From NCBI GenBank assembly GCA_039188505.1, contig JBCCZC010000050.1:1-21175 (forward strand): a stretch of DNA of 21,175 nt, in the 5' to 3' direction. Of this stretch, positions 7,778 through 14,423 are shown piece by piece. Made by a program: the position numbers and the translations under genes. The notes under the pieces were generated by a model, which saw only the letters and a list, made by a program, of their open reading frames with translations, did no database searches and was not told the DNA's origin. This DNA is from JBCCZC01 sp039188505. Lineage in GTDB: Bacteria; Pseudomonadota; Gammaproteobacteria; Xanthomonadales; SZUA-38. How positions within the stretch are numbered: the stretch's first letter is position 1; every line of letters begins with the position of its first letter.

Positions 7778-7782
7778 TCCTT
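7778..7782 (-). promoter_or_regulatory. Shine-Dalgarno AAGGA fixing the start at 7773
   Basis: The minus strand reads GAAGGAAGCA immediately before ATG 7773. This supports initiation at the signal peptide rather than at the longer frame start 132 bases upstream. Confidence 0.55.
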
Positions 7783-8003
7783 CGCTGTGCTTTCAACCGT
7801 TGGCGACGCGAGAGGGCTTCGCCAGGGTGAAAAGCGTAGGCAGCAGCACGCAAGGAAGCCGACGGCCAGCGTAAAGAAGTGTGCGTAGGGAATCCTGGAG
7901 TGCACCTCAAGTCAGAGCGGGCCGAAATCCACCCTGGGAGGCGCCCGTGCCCGTCCGCGAAGACAGAAGCGGTGGCGGGGTGATCAGCAACGTTCGACAG
8001 CCA

Positions 8004-8023
8004 GCCGGCAGGGCAGCGCCGGC
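8004..8023 (-). terminator. Stem-loop downstream of gltS
   Basis: GCCGGC (8004-8009) pairs with GCCGGC (8018-8023) around an eight-base loop, 55 bases past the gltS stop. The sequence after it on the minus strand is TGGCTGTCGAACG, with no T run, so it may merely be a GC-rich hairpin. Confidence 0.28.
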
Positions 8024-8078
8024 CGGGCGGTGTCCGGCGACGAGGCTGTACCGTCCCCGTCTCGCGAAAGTCCCGGGA

Positions 8079-9389
8079 TCAGCCGACGAACCAGCCGATG
8101 TAGAGCTGGATGACGACGGCGTTGGCCAGATCGATGAAGAACGCTCCGATCAGCGGCACGATAATGAATGCGCGCGGCGCCGGGCCGTAGAGTTTCGTCA
8201 CCGCCGTCATGTTCGCGATGGCGGTCGGCGTGGCGCCCAGCGCCAGACCGACGTAGCCCGCCGCCATGACGGCCGCGTCATAGGTCTTGCCCATGGCCCG
8301 GAACACCAGGAAGCCCGCCCAGATCAGCACCACGACAACCTGCGCGATGAGTATCAGCAGCAGGCCGATGCCCAGGCTCCCGAGGGTCCAGAGCTCGAGG
8401 CTCATCAGCGACATGGCCAGGAAAAGGCCAAGGCAGACTTCTGAAACGAGCGCGAGGCTGCGTGACTGTTCGGGTCGCGGAACATTCAGGTAGGGCACCA
8501 GCGGCGGTGCGAGGTTGGTCACCAGGATGCCGGCGAACAGGCAGGAGACAAAGGTCGGCAGCTGCATGCCGGCCTGCTTGAGCGCCTGATCCAGGTGGAT
8601 GCCGAGGCCCACGGCGATGCAGATCGCGAAGATCACCCGCAGCATGCTCTCGTATTCGATCGGCACTTCCTCGGCCTTGTGCTCGATCCCGACCGCAAGC
8701 TCCGTCTCCGCGGTCGACGGTGTGAGCTGGTTCTTCTCGACCAGATAGCGCGCCAGCGGACCGCCCAGCACACCGCCGAGGATCAGGCCGAAGGTGGCCG
8801 CTGCAATGCCGATCTCGCCGGCTCTCGAGATGCCATGTTCCTCGGCGAAGATCGGCGCCCAGGCAATGGCCGTCCCGTGACCGCCGGAGAGCGAGACCGA
8901 ACCGCCAACGATTCCCACCAGTGGGTCGAATCCGGCCAGCGACGCGACCGCAACGCCGGTTCCGTTCTGGATCATGAGGTAGACCACCGCCATGACCAGG
9001 AGGATCCCGAGCTGAGCGCCGCCCTTGAGCAGCGTAGCGAAGCGAGAGGAGAGTCCGATGGTCGTGAAGAAGACGATCAGCAGCTCGTCCCGGACGTCCA
9101 GGGCGAAGTTGAACTTCAGACTGAACAGGCCATAGAGGATGCCGAACACGCCGGAGGCCAGCAGGCCGCCGGTGACCGGCTCGGGGATGTTGTAGTTCCG
9201 CAGGAGTTTGATCTTGCCATTGATCAGCTTCCCGAAGTACAGCACCAGGATCGCCAGCACGATCGTCTGGCGTCCATCAAGCGTCAATGATTCCAGGATG
9301 GTCTCCGGCCAGTTTTTCGGTGGCGCGGGTACGGAGCTCTGCGCCAGGGTCAACATCAGCATGGTACCGGCCAGCAGCTCGAACATCAT
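8079..9389 (-). CDS. gltS: Sodium/glutamate symporter GltS
   Basis: This is a 436-residue inner-membrane carrier importing glutamate with Na+. Diagnostic phrases shared with E. coli GltS are NIPEPVTGGLL (67-77), SLSGGHGTA (166-174), ATFGLILGGVLGGP, MGKTYDAAV, LGATPTAIANM and VGAFFID-type IGAFFID near the end. About ten to twelve hydrophobic segments are visible, arranged as two pseudo-symmetric halves. Compared with E. coli (401 residues) it carries about 35 extra N-terminal residues including a hydrophobic stretch, MMFELLAGTMLMLTLAQ, so an extra helix or signal-like segment is likely. The start is uncertain: ATG 9389 is used here, and TTG 9395 is possible with GAGG 11 bases upstream. It is divergent from the CSLREA gene and lacks obvious operon partners. 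Confidence 0.95.
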   Translation of the reverse strand: MMFELLAGTMLMLTLAQSSVPAPPKNWPETILESLTLDGRQTIVLAILVLYFGKLINGKIKLLRNYNIPEPVTGGLLASGVFGILYGLFSLKFNFALDVRDELLIVFFTTIGLSSRFATLLKGGAQLGILLVMAVVYLMIQNGTGVAVASLAGFDPLVGIVGGSVSLSGGHGTAIAWAPIFAEEHGISRAGEIGIAAATFGLILGGVLGGPLARYLVEKNQLTPSTAETELAVGIEHKAEEVPIEYESMLRVIFAICIAVGLGIHLDQALKQAGMQLPTFVSCLFAGILVTNLAPPLVPYLNVPRPEQSRSLALVSEVCLGLFLAMSLMSLELWTLGSLGIGLLLILIAQVVVVLIWAGFLVFRAMGKTYDAAVMAAGYVGLALGATPTAIANMTAVTKLYGPAPRAFIIVPLIGAFFIDLANAVVIQLYIGWFVG

Positions 9390-9567
9390 GGCCAACCCCG
9401 GTGAAACCTCGGTCCCAATCAGCGGGATCGCGCTTTCAGTCGGCGTCGCAGATGCCCGGGCCTACACCTTTCCCACCGGCTGGCCTTGATCCTGTCTCGA
9501 TGCTGGACTGTTTGTGCGATTTTCGGCGAGCACCGCATTGGTTCCTATGTCATGGCGCGAGCAGGTC

Positions 9568-9575
9568 AGGAGGAG
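9568..9575 (+). promoter_or_regulatory. Strong Shine-Dalgarno AGGAGGAG for the GTG start at 9583
   Basis: AGGAGGAG is followed by a seven-base gap and GTG 9583. It is the strongest ribosome site in the window. It overrides the upstream in-frame GTG 9514 and ATG 9547, which would put 12-23 residues ahead of the signal peptide. Confidence 0.65.
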
Positions 9576-9582
9576 TCGGACA

Positions 9583-11037
9583 GTGTTGGAAGCCGATGTC
9601 GTGCGGTTGAAACCCCGCCAGTTTGCGTATTGGCTCATCGTCGGGACTTGCCTCCTGGCTGCCAGCACGCCCACCGTAGGACAGATCGTTGCGACCATCC
9701 GGTCCGTCGAGGTCACTACACTCTCCGATAACTTCAGCCCGCCGGGCTGTTCATTGAGAGAGGCGATCGAGTCGCTCGATCTCAACGTAAGCCGCAGCGG
9801 CTGCTCGCTGGTGAGAGTGCCCGGAGCGGGCGCGGATCAGATCGTCTTCGACGCCGCGATCCTTCCCGGCGAGATCAGGCTCAACGGGCGACTGATCGTC
9901 AGGTCGAGCATGTTCATCCGCGGCCCCGGGCGAGACCAGCTCTCGATCAGCGGTCAGAATGCAGACGCGATCATCGCGGCCAACGTCGATCTCGCTAGCG
10001 CGGGCTTGATCGTTCACGGCCTGACCCTGACCGAGGGTATGGCCAACGAGGGTGGCGCTATCGATGGCACGATCATCCAGCTGTCCGACGTGCGGGTCAC
10101 GAACTGCAGCGCCCGGATCGGTGGCGGCGCCGTCTCCGCAAGCCGGGTGACGATCAGCGACTCGGAGTTCGTCGGCAATCGCGTGACGAGCGCCTTCGCC
10201 GCGGGCGGTGCGATCAGCGCTGGGAGCGCCTCGATCCGGACATCGTCCTTCGTCGAGAACGAATCGAGCACCTTCGGTGGCGCCGTTGCTTCCCGCGGCG
10301 AGCTTTCGATCAGTGACAGCACCTTCCTCGGAAACCGCGCGGCCACGGGCGGCGCTATTGCCTTCTTCGGCACCGACGGGGTCGCGGAGCGAAGCCGATT
10401 CATCGATAACGACGGCGAGGCAGCCGTGGCCTTTCAACAGGGCACGAGTTCATCGGCAACCAGCCTCTTGATCTTCGACCAGTCGGTCATCGTCGACGAG
10501 CTGGCGAATCCGTTCGGTACGTCACTTTTCGGCCAGCTGAATGACGCCGGTGACACGACGCTCGCCCTCGAGAACAGTACGGTCTTCTCCCGGCGAACGA
10601 TCCGCGCGGAGTCCCGCCTCGTCCTGACACACGCAACGATCAGGATGATCGGAAGCGATGCCCCGCCGGCGATTATCCTGCCGGCAGGCTCCTCCGCGAG
10701 ATTCTCCAGCGCCATTCTGGCCAGCGACAACCCGGTTTCCTGCCAGAACGGCGGCGCCAGCGTAACCGGCTTCAGCAATCTCTATCAGCACACCGACTGC
10801 GGCACCGAATCCGAATTTTTCAGCCTCTTCGGCGATCCGATGCTCGGCCCGCTTCGGGACAACGGCGGCCCAACGGAGTCGATGCGGCCCCTTCCGGGTA
10901 GCCCGGTGATCGATCAGGCCGGTGGCTTCCCGGTCGAGGTGGACCAGCGCGGTTTCCCGCGGATCGAAGGGGAACGCGATATCGGCGCCATCGAAGTGGG
11001 CGCGCGAACCATCTTCTCCGACGGTTTCGAGCCGTAG
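9583..11037 (+). CDS. Secreted CSLREA / choice-of-anchor beta-helix protein
   Basis: This is a 484-residue exported protein. The signal segment is about 10-34 (FAYWLIVGTCLLAAS…). The CSLREAIE motif at 56-63 defines CSLREA-domain proteins, and Cys74 is a likely partner of Cys56. The middle has at least five GGA[IV] turns spaced about 25-35 residues apart (EGGAI, GGGAV, AGGAI, FGGAV, TGGAI), typical of a right-handed parallel beta-helix as in polymorphic outer-membrane-protein-like repeats. Near the end are GDPMLGPLRDNGGPT and LPGSPVIDQA, as in choice-of-anchor Q proteins. The last residues are IFSDGFEP, resembling the GFE end of the protein at 14424. The family is found on cell surfaces or secreted, and no enzymatic residues are evident. 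Start GTG 9583 is chosen from the AGGAGGAG site. Confidence 0.85.
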   Translation: MLEADVVRLKPRQFAYWLIVGTCLLAASTPTVGQIVATIRSVEVTTLSDNFSPPGCSLREAIESLDLNVSRSGCSLVRVPGAGADQIVFDAAILPGEIRLNGRLIVRSSMFIRGPGRDQLSISGQNADAIIAANVDLASAGLIVHGLTLTEGMANEGGAIDGTIIQLSDVRVTNCSARIGGGAVSASRVTISDSEFVGNRVTSAFAAGGAISAGSASIRTSSFVENESSTFGGAVASRGELSISDSTFLGNRAATGGAIAFFGTDGVAERSRFIDNDGEAAVAFQQGTSSSATSLLIFDQSVIVDELANPFGTSLFGQLNDAGDTTLALENSTVFSRRTIRAESRLVLTHATIRMIGSDAPPAIILPAGSSARFSSAILASDNPVSCQNGGASVTGFSNLYQHTDCGTESEFFSLFGDPMLGPLRDNGGPTESMRPLPGSPVIDQAGGFPVEVDQRGFPRIEGERDIGAIEVGARTIFSDGFEP

Positions 11038-11068
11038 GCGGAGGTCATGAATCGGGGATTCGGTGGGC

Positions 11069-11099
11069 GACGCGCGGCTTGGGCAGGTTACGGCGCGTC
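11069..11099. terminator. Inverted repeat at the junction of two convergent genes
   Basis: GACGCGC (11069-11075) is perfectly complementary to GCGCGTC (11093-11099), with a 17-base loop. It spans the end of the VKOR gene (stop at 11088-11090) and lies 31 bases past the CSLREA gene stop. It could fold in either transcript, but no T run follows. Weak call. Confidence 0.22.
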
Positions 11100-11978
11100 A
11101 GCCTCGCTCCACTCGAACGCCGAGTATTCCGCCAGTTCCCGAGTGGTGAGCAGTCGTCCGTAGTATTGACCGTCGATGATCCAGGTCGGGTAGTTGGCGA
11201 CGTTGGCGGCCCGGCATGCCGGCGAGGCGGGACCCTGACGGCCCTGCGGCGAGCACTCGATGTAGGGCAGCCGATCCGCGGAGCCGCGGAACAGGGACTT
11301 CTGTTGATTGCACTGGGGGCACCAGCTGGCACCGTAGAACCTCGCGCCGCTGTCCTCGAGATGCTCGGCCAACGCCGCCAACCGTGGGCTCTCGTTCTCG
11401 CCGAGCGGACGATCGGGTAGGCCGACATAGGACAGATGCAGCAGGAGGGCGATCGCGATCGCGTACGCCCCCGTTGCCGCCCAGTCCGCCCATCCGCGCG
11501 CAGCCATGTGCTTCGGGCGGCTCAGGGCGACGGAGACGAAGATCGAGATCACCAATCCGAGTGACACCAGGCAATATGGGCAGAAGGCCTCGATCCGGGT
11601 CGCGGAAATCCACGTCATGTAAAGGCTGACCGAGAGCGCGATCAGGGACAGCGCCCAGAGCCGCTTCCAGCCGACCTCAGCCCGGGTGCCGAACCAGGCC
11701 GACAGGCCGATCGCCAGATAGCTCGCCAGACCCCAGAACTCCAGCGGCAAACCAAGCAGTGTCGACCACTGCGAGCTTCGCACGATGTCGCACGCCGAGT
11801 CCGCGGTGCAGTACGGCAGCGCGGTACCGGTCATCCGGGTGATCAACAGCCAGGCGGTCAGGGCGCAGCCGGCCCCAGCCAAGCCGGCCAGCAGGTAGCG
11901 CCGCTGCTGCGGCAACCACGGCTGACGCGTTGCCTGGGATTGTGGCTTCCGAGACGGTTTCTTTCGCTTCTTGCTCAT
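11088..11978 (-). CDS. Vitamin K epoxide reductase-thioredoxin fusion (disulfide-forming membrane protein)
   Basis: This is a 296-residue protein. After a Lys/Arg-rich cytoplasmic tail, about four to five membrane helices (28-46, 78-95, 104-125, 133-153, 166-184) form the VKOR fold. Its loop cysteines are C57 and C63 and its active-site pair is C133-PYC-136. Residues about 195-296 are a thioredoxin-like domain with C220-PQC-223, further Cys at 242 and 255, and the cis-proline in YPTW (P264). Bacterial VKOR-Trx fusions replace or supplement DsbB/DsbA: they oxidise cysteines of exported proteins and pass electrons to quinone. All redox cysteines are present. The neighbouring secreted proteins with conserved Cys pairs are plausible clients. 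It starts at ATG 11978 with only a weak GGA upstream and converges with the CSLREA gene. Confidence 0.92.
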   Translation of the reverse strand: MSKKRKKPSRKPQSQATRQPWLPQQRRYLLAGLAGAGCALTAWLLITRMTGTALPYCTADSACDIVRSSQWSTLLGLPLEFWGLASYLAIGLSAWFGTRAEVGWKRLWALSLIALSVSLYMTWISATRIEAFCPYCLVSLGLVISIFVSVALSRPKHMAARGWADWAATGAYAIAIALLLHLSYVGLPDRPLGENESPRLAALAEHLEDSGARFYGASWCPQCNQQKSLFRGSADRLPYIECSPQGRQGPASPACRAANVANYPTWIIDGQYYGRLLTTRELAEYSAFEWSEADAP

Positions 11979-12139
11979 ACGTCCGAGTCTACCGCGACAG
12001 GCTCAGTGGATTCGACGGCCGGACCAGGCAGGCTCCCGCCGTAACGACGGAGCTGGACCGGCGCGAGTTTGCTTCGAAGAGCGGTGGCGAACGAATGGCG
12101 CGCACGCCCGAAATCAAGCGTGAGCGAGCCCTCGAAATC

Positions 12140-12171
12140 CCGGTCAGTGACCGGTGATCGCGTTCTCGATC
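12140..12171. promoter_or_regulatory. Tandem palindromes upstream of the SpoIIAA-like gene (operator candidate)
   Basis: CCGGTCA-G-TGACCGG at 12140-12154 is a perfect 15-base palindrome. It is followed by GATCG/CGATC (12156-12160 and 12167-12171). Together they lie directly upstream of, and overlap, the -35 region of the promoter proposed at 12164-12192. The position fits a repressor or activator site. The binding protein is unknown; the same DNA also lies upstream of the divergent VKOR gene. Confidence 0.4.
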
Positions 12172-12192
12172 CTCAGGCGGCCATGCCATAAT
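12164..12192 (+). promoter_or_regulatory. Extended -10 promoter for the SpoIIAA-like gene
   Basis: TGC-CATAAT, with the -10 hexamer at 12187-12192, matches TATAAT at five of six positions and has the extended TGn element. The -35 region (TTCTCG, 12163-12168) is poor, which extended -10 promoters tolerate. Transcription would begin near 12199, giving a leader of about 37 bases before ATG 12236. GGCGGC/GCCGCC arms (12176-12181, 12193-12198) enclose the -10. Confidence 0.5.
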
Positions 12193-12235
12193 GCCGCCGT
12201 CGCTCTGCCCGCGACGCCACGGGAAAAGAAGGCTC

Positions 12236-12976
12236 ATGATCGAGGTGATGAACGACCTCCCGGACCAGGTTCTCGGGGTGCGTGCGTCCGGGAAAGTCAC
12301 GGGCGAGGACTACCAGAACGGACTCGTTCCGGCCCTCGAGGACAAGCTGTCACGATTCAGGAAGGCACGACTGCTCTACGTCGTCGGCAACGACTTTATG
12401 GGCTACACCGGCGACGCTGCCTGGGAAGATGCCAAGGTGGGCATGAAGCACTTTGCGGCGTTCGAGCGCGTCGCGATCGTGACCGATGTCGACTGGATCG
12501 AGAACACGGCTAAGGCCTTCGGCTTCATGCTTCCGGGCGAAGTCCGGGTTTTCGATGACGATGAGCTCGAGGCGGCCCGGCAATGGATATGTGAGCCGCC
12601 GCCCACCGGCGAGCTCACCTTCGAGCTGCTGAAGGACGAGCGAATTCTGACCCTCGAACCGCGAGGGGAACTCGAAGCGGCCGACTTCCTACGACTCAGC
12701 GAAGAGGTCGACCCCTTTATCGATCAGACGGGCGATCTCAATGGCCTGATGGTCGTCGCGGAGCACTTTCCGGGCTGGGACGATTTCGCCGCGCTGAGCG
12801 CGCACGCCCGCTTCGTCCGCGAACACCACACGAAGATTCGGCGCGTCGCAATCGTCACGGATGACCGGGTGCTTTCCGCGGTCCCTCGGATCGGGGCGCA
12901 CTTCCTCGATGCGGACGTCAAGACGTTTCCGATGGCACAACGCGACGCGGCACTCGTCTGGGTTGCAAACGGCTGA
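12236..12976 (+). CDS. Tandem SpoIIAA-like (STAS/SEC14-type) protein
   Basis: This is a 246-residue soluble protein made of two copies of a roughly 120-residue SpoIIAA-like fold (about 1-120 and 127-246). Each copy has the motif RVAIVTD (78-84 and 203-209) following an Arg/His-rich helix, and each begins with a short beta-rich segment (VLGVRASGKVTGEDY; ILTLEPRGELEAADF). Single-domain relatives are small proteins of unknown role, related in fold to anti-sigma-factor antagonists; some are linked to membrane or lipid binding. No signal peptide is present, so it should be cytoplasmic. The start ATG 12236 has AGAAGG just upstream, and ATG 12248 is an alternative. The aldehyde reductase gene follows after 111 bases and may share its transcript. 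No catalytic residues are evident. Confidence 0.8.
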   Translation: MIEVMNDLPDQVLGVRASGKVTGEDYQNGLVPALEDKLSRFRKARLLYVVGNDFMGYTGDAAWEDAKVGMKHFAAFERVAIVTDVDWIENTAKAFGFMLPGEVRVFDDDELEAARQWICEPPPTGELTFELLKDERILTLEPRGELEAADFLRLSEEVDPFIDQTGDLNGLMVVAEHFPGWDDFAALSAHARFVREHHTKIRRVAIVTDDRVLSAVPRIGAHFLDADVKTFPMAQRDAALVWVANG

Positions 12977-13087
12977 TACCGCTCCGTCAACACGCACTCA
13001 CCGGGAGATTTGCCTTTGAGGTGAGCCCGGACCGAAAGCCCCCTCTACTTTCCTGCGGACCATGGTTTCGAGCGCAAGGATCACGAC

Positions 13088-14245
13088 ATGAAGAACTTCA
13101 ATTTCTACAACCCGACTCAGATCGTATTCGGCCAGGACCGCCTTGCGGAACTGGACAGTCTCGTTCCAGCGAACGCGAAGGTGATGGTGCTCTATGGGGG
13201 CGGCAGCGTTAAGCGATTCGGAACGCTGGAAAATGTTGCCAAGGGCCTCGGCAGTCGGGAGGTGATCGAGTTCGGCGGCATCGAACCCAACCCGGAATTC
13301 GACACCCTGATGAGGGCCGTCGAGCGGGTGCGTTCCGAAGGCGTCGACTTTCTGCTCGCGGTCGGCGGTGGATCCGTTATGGATGGCGCCAAATTCGTCG
13401 CCTTGGCCGCAAATGCAGACGGCCACCACCACACCTTGCTGTTTCACGGCTACGCGCCGGTGCCGGTCAGTGAAGCCCTGCCCCTGGGCTGCGTGGTGAC
13501 GTTGCCTGCTACGGGCTCGGAGAGCAATCCATTCGGGGTTGTCACCTTCAATGCGCAGAAGTATTCGTTCATGTCGCCGCTGACGTTTCCGAAATTCTCC
13601 TTCCTGGACCCGGATCTGACGCTGACGCTGCCCGATGAGCAGATTGCCAATGGTGTTGCGGATGCCTTTATCCACGTGGTCGAGCAGTACCTGACCTACC
13701 CAGTCAACGCCAGGGTGCAGGACCGGTTCGCCGAAGGCCTCCTGAAGACGCTGATCGAAGTGGGGCCGGTCACGCTTGCCGATAGCAACGATATCGAGGC
13801 GCGGAAGAACTTCATCTGGTCCGCGACCATGGCCCTCAACGGGCTGATTGGTTCAGGCGTGCCACAGGACTGGACGACTCACATGATCGGCCATGAAATG
13901 ACCGCCATGTTCGGCATTGCCCACGGCCGGACCCTGGCGATCGTGCTGCCATCACTGCTCCGCGAGCGAAAGGAACAGAAACGCGCCAAATTGCTTCAGT
14001 TCGCCGAACGCGTGTGGGAGATCACCGAGGGTAGCGATGATGACAAGATCGACGCCGCCATCGACAAGACCGAGGCCTTCTTCAATTCTCTGGGCATCGT
14101 GACCAGCGTGTCGCATTACGGTATCGAAGATGCGGACATCGATACGATCGTAGGCAACATGGAGAAGATGGGGCTGAAAGCGTTGTCGGAATCCCGCGAC
14201 CTGACGCTGGACACCGTTCGCGACATTCTGATCGCCGCGAAGTAG
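13088..14245 (+). CDS. yqhD: YqhD-type NADPH-dependent iron-containing alcohol dehydrogenase / aldehyde reductase
   Basis: This is a 385-residue cytoplasmic enzyme that reduces short-chain aldehydes to alcohols with NADPH, serving in aldehyde and lipid-peroxidation detoxification in E. coli. It aligns nearly end to end with E. coli YqhD. Matches include YGGGSVKRFG (nucleotide loop, 36-45), EFGGIEPNPEFDTLM, LAVGGGSVMDGAKF, LPATGSESN, ANGVADAFIH, NGLIGSGVPQDW and ERVWEITEGSDDDKIDAAI. The four metal ligands are D192, H196, H265 and H279. GGGS at 37-40 followed by Val-Lys is typical of NADPH preference in YqhD. Start ATG 13088 has AAGGA seven bases upstream. No AraC-type regulator (like YqhC) is adjacent; whether it is co-transcribed with the SpoIIAA-like gene is unclear. 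Confidence 0.95.
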   Translation: MKNFNFYNPTQIVFGQDRLAELDSLVPANAKVMVLYGGGSVKRFGTLENVAKGLGSREVIEFGGIEPNPEFDTLMRAVERVRSEGVDFLLAVGGGSVMDGAKFVALAANADGHHHTLLFHGYAPVPVSEALPLGCVVTLPATGSESNPFGVVTFNAQKYSFMSPLTFPKFSFLDPDLTLTLPDEQIANGVADAFIHVVEQYLTYPVNARVQDRFAEGLLKTLIEVGPVTLADSNDIEARKNFIWSATMALNGLIGSGVPQDWTTHMIGHEMTAMFGIAHGRTLAIVLPSLLRERKEQKRAKLLQFAERVWEITEGSDDDKIDAAIDKTEAFFNSLGIVTSVSHYGIEDADIDTIVGNMEKMGLKALSESRDLTLDTVRDILIAAK

Positions 14246-14362
14246 AAATCCGGGTTACAGCCCATGCAACGGCGTCCCCTTGAGGCAGGTGAGGCGCCTT
14301 GCCGTCATCCAGACCGGTAGCCTCATCGGCACCGACCAGCGGCGACCCCGTGAGGCGATCTC

Positions 14363-14394
14363 CCTCGGAGCTGCGTTGCTCGTATACTCCGAGG
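14363..14394 (+). promoter_or_regulatory. Candidate promoter with flanking 8-base inverted repeat
   Basis: TATACT at 14383-14388 matches the -10 consensus at five of six positions. Transcription would start near 14395, about 29 bases before ATG 14424. CCTCGGAG (14363-14370) and CTCCGAGG (14387-14394) are perfect inverted arms around 16 bases that include most of the -10. The arms would lie outside the transcript, so this looks more like an operator than an RNA hairpin. No good -35 is visible, which would suit an activator-dependent promoter. The remainder of 14246-14423 shows nothing else clear. Confidence 0.4.
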
Positions 14395-14423
14395 CCATGG
14401 CAGGCACCGGGGGAATCTGAAAA

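Larger units (their letters stand above)
7774..8078. other. 305-base stretch between the dehalogenase-fusion start and gltS stop
   Basis: Both flanking genes run on the minus strand, so this holds the promoter and leader of the dehalogenase fusion and the 3' region of gltS. No convincing -35/-10 pair was found. Apart from the stem-loop at 8004-8023, I see no gene, RNA motif or repeat. Confidence 0.4.

Noticed and set aside
8595..9290. Plus-strand open frame inside gltS
   Set aside because: The translation is dominated by Asp/Glu/Arg/Gln, the usual antisense product of a membrane protein gene; GltS on the other strand is unmistakable.
14262..14318. Terminator after the yqhD gene (ACGGC … GCCGT)
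   Set aside because: The arms are only five bases with a loop of about 26 and no T run, so it is not better than chance.
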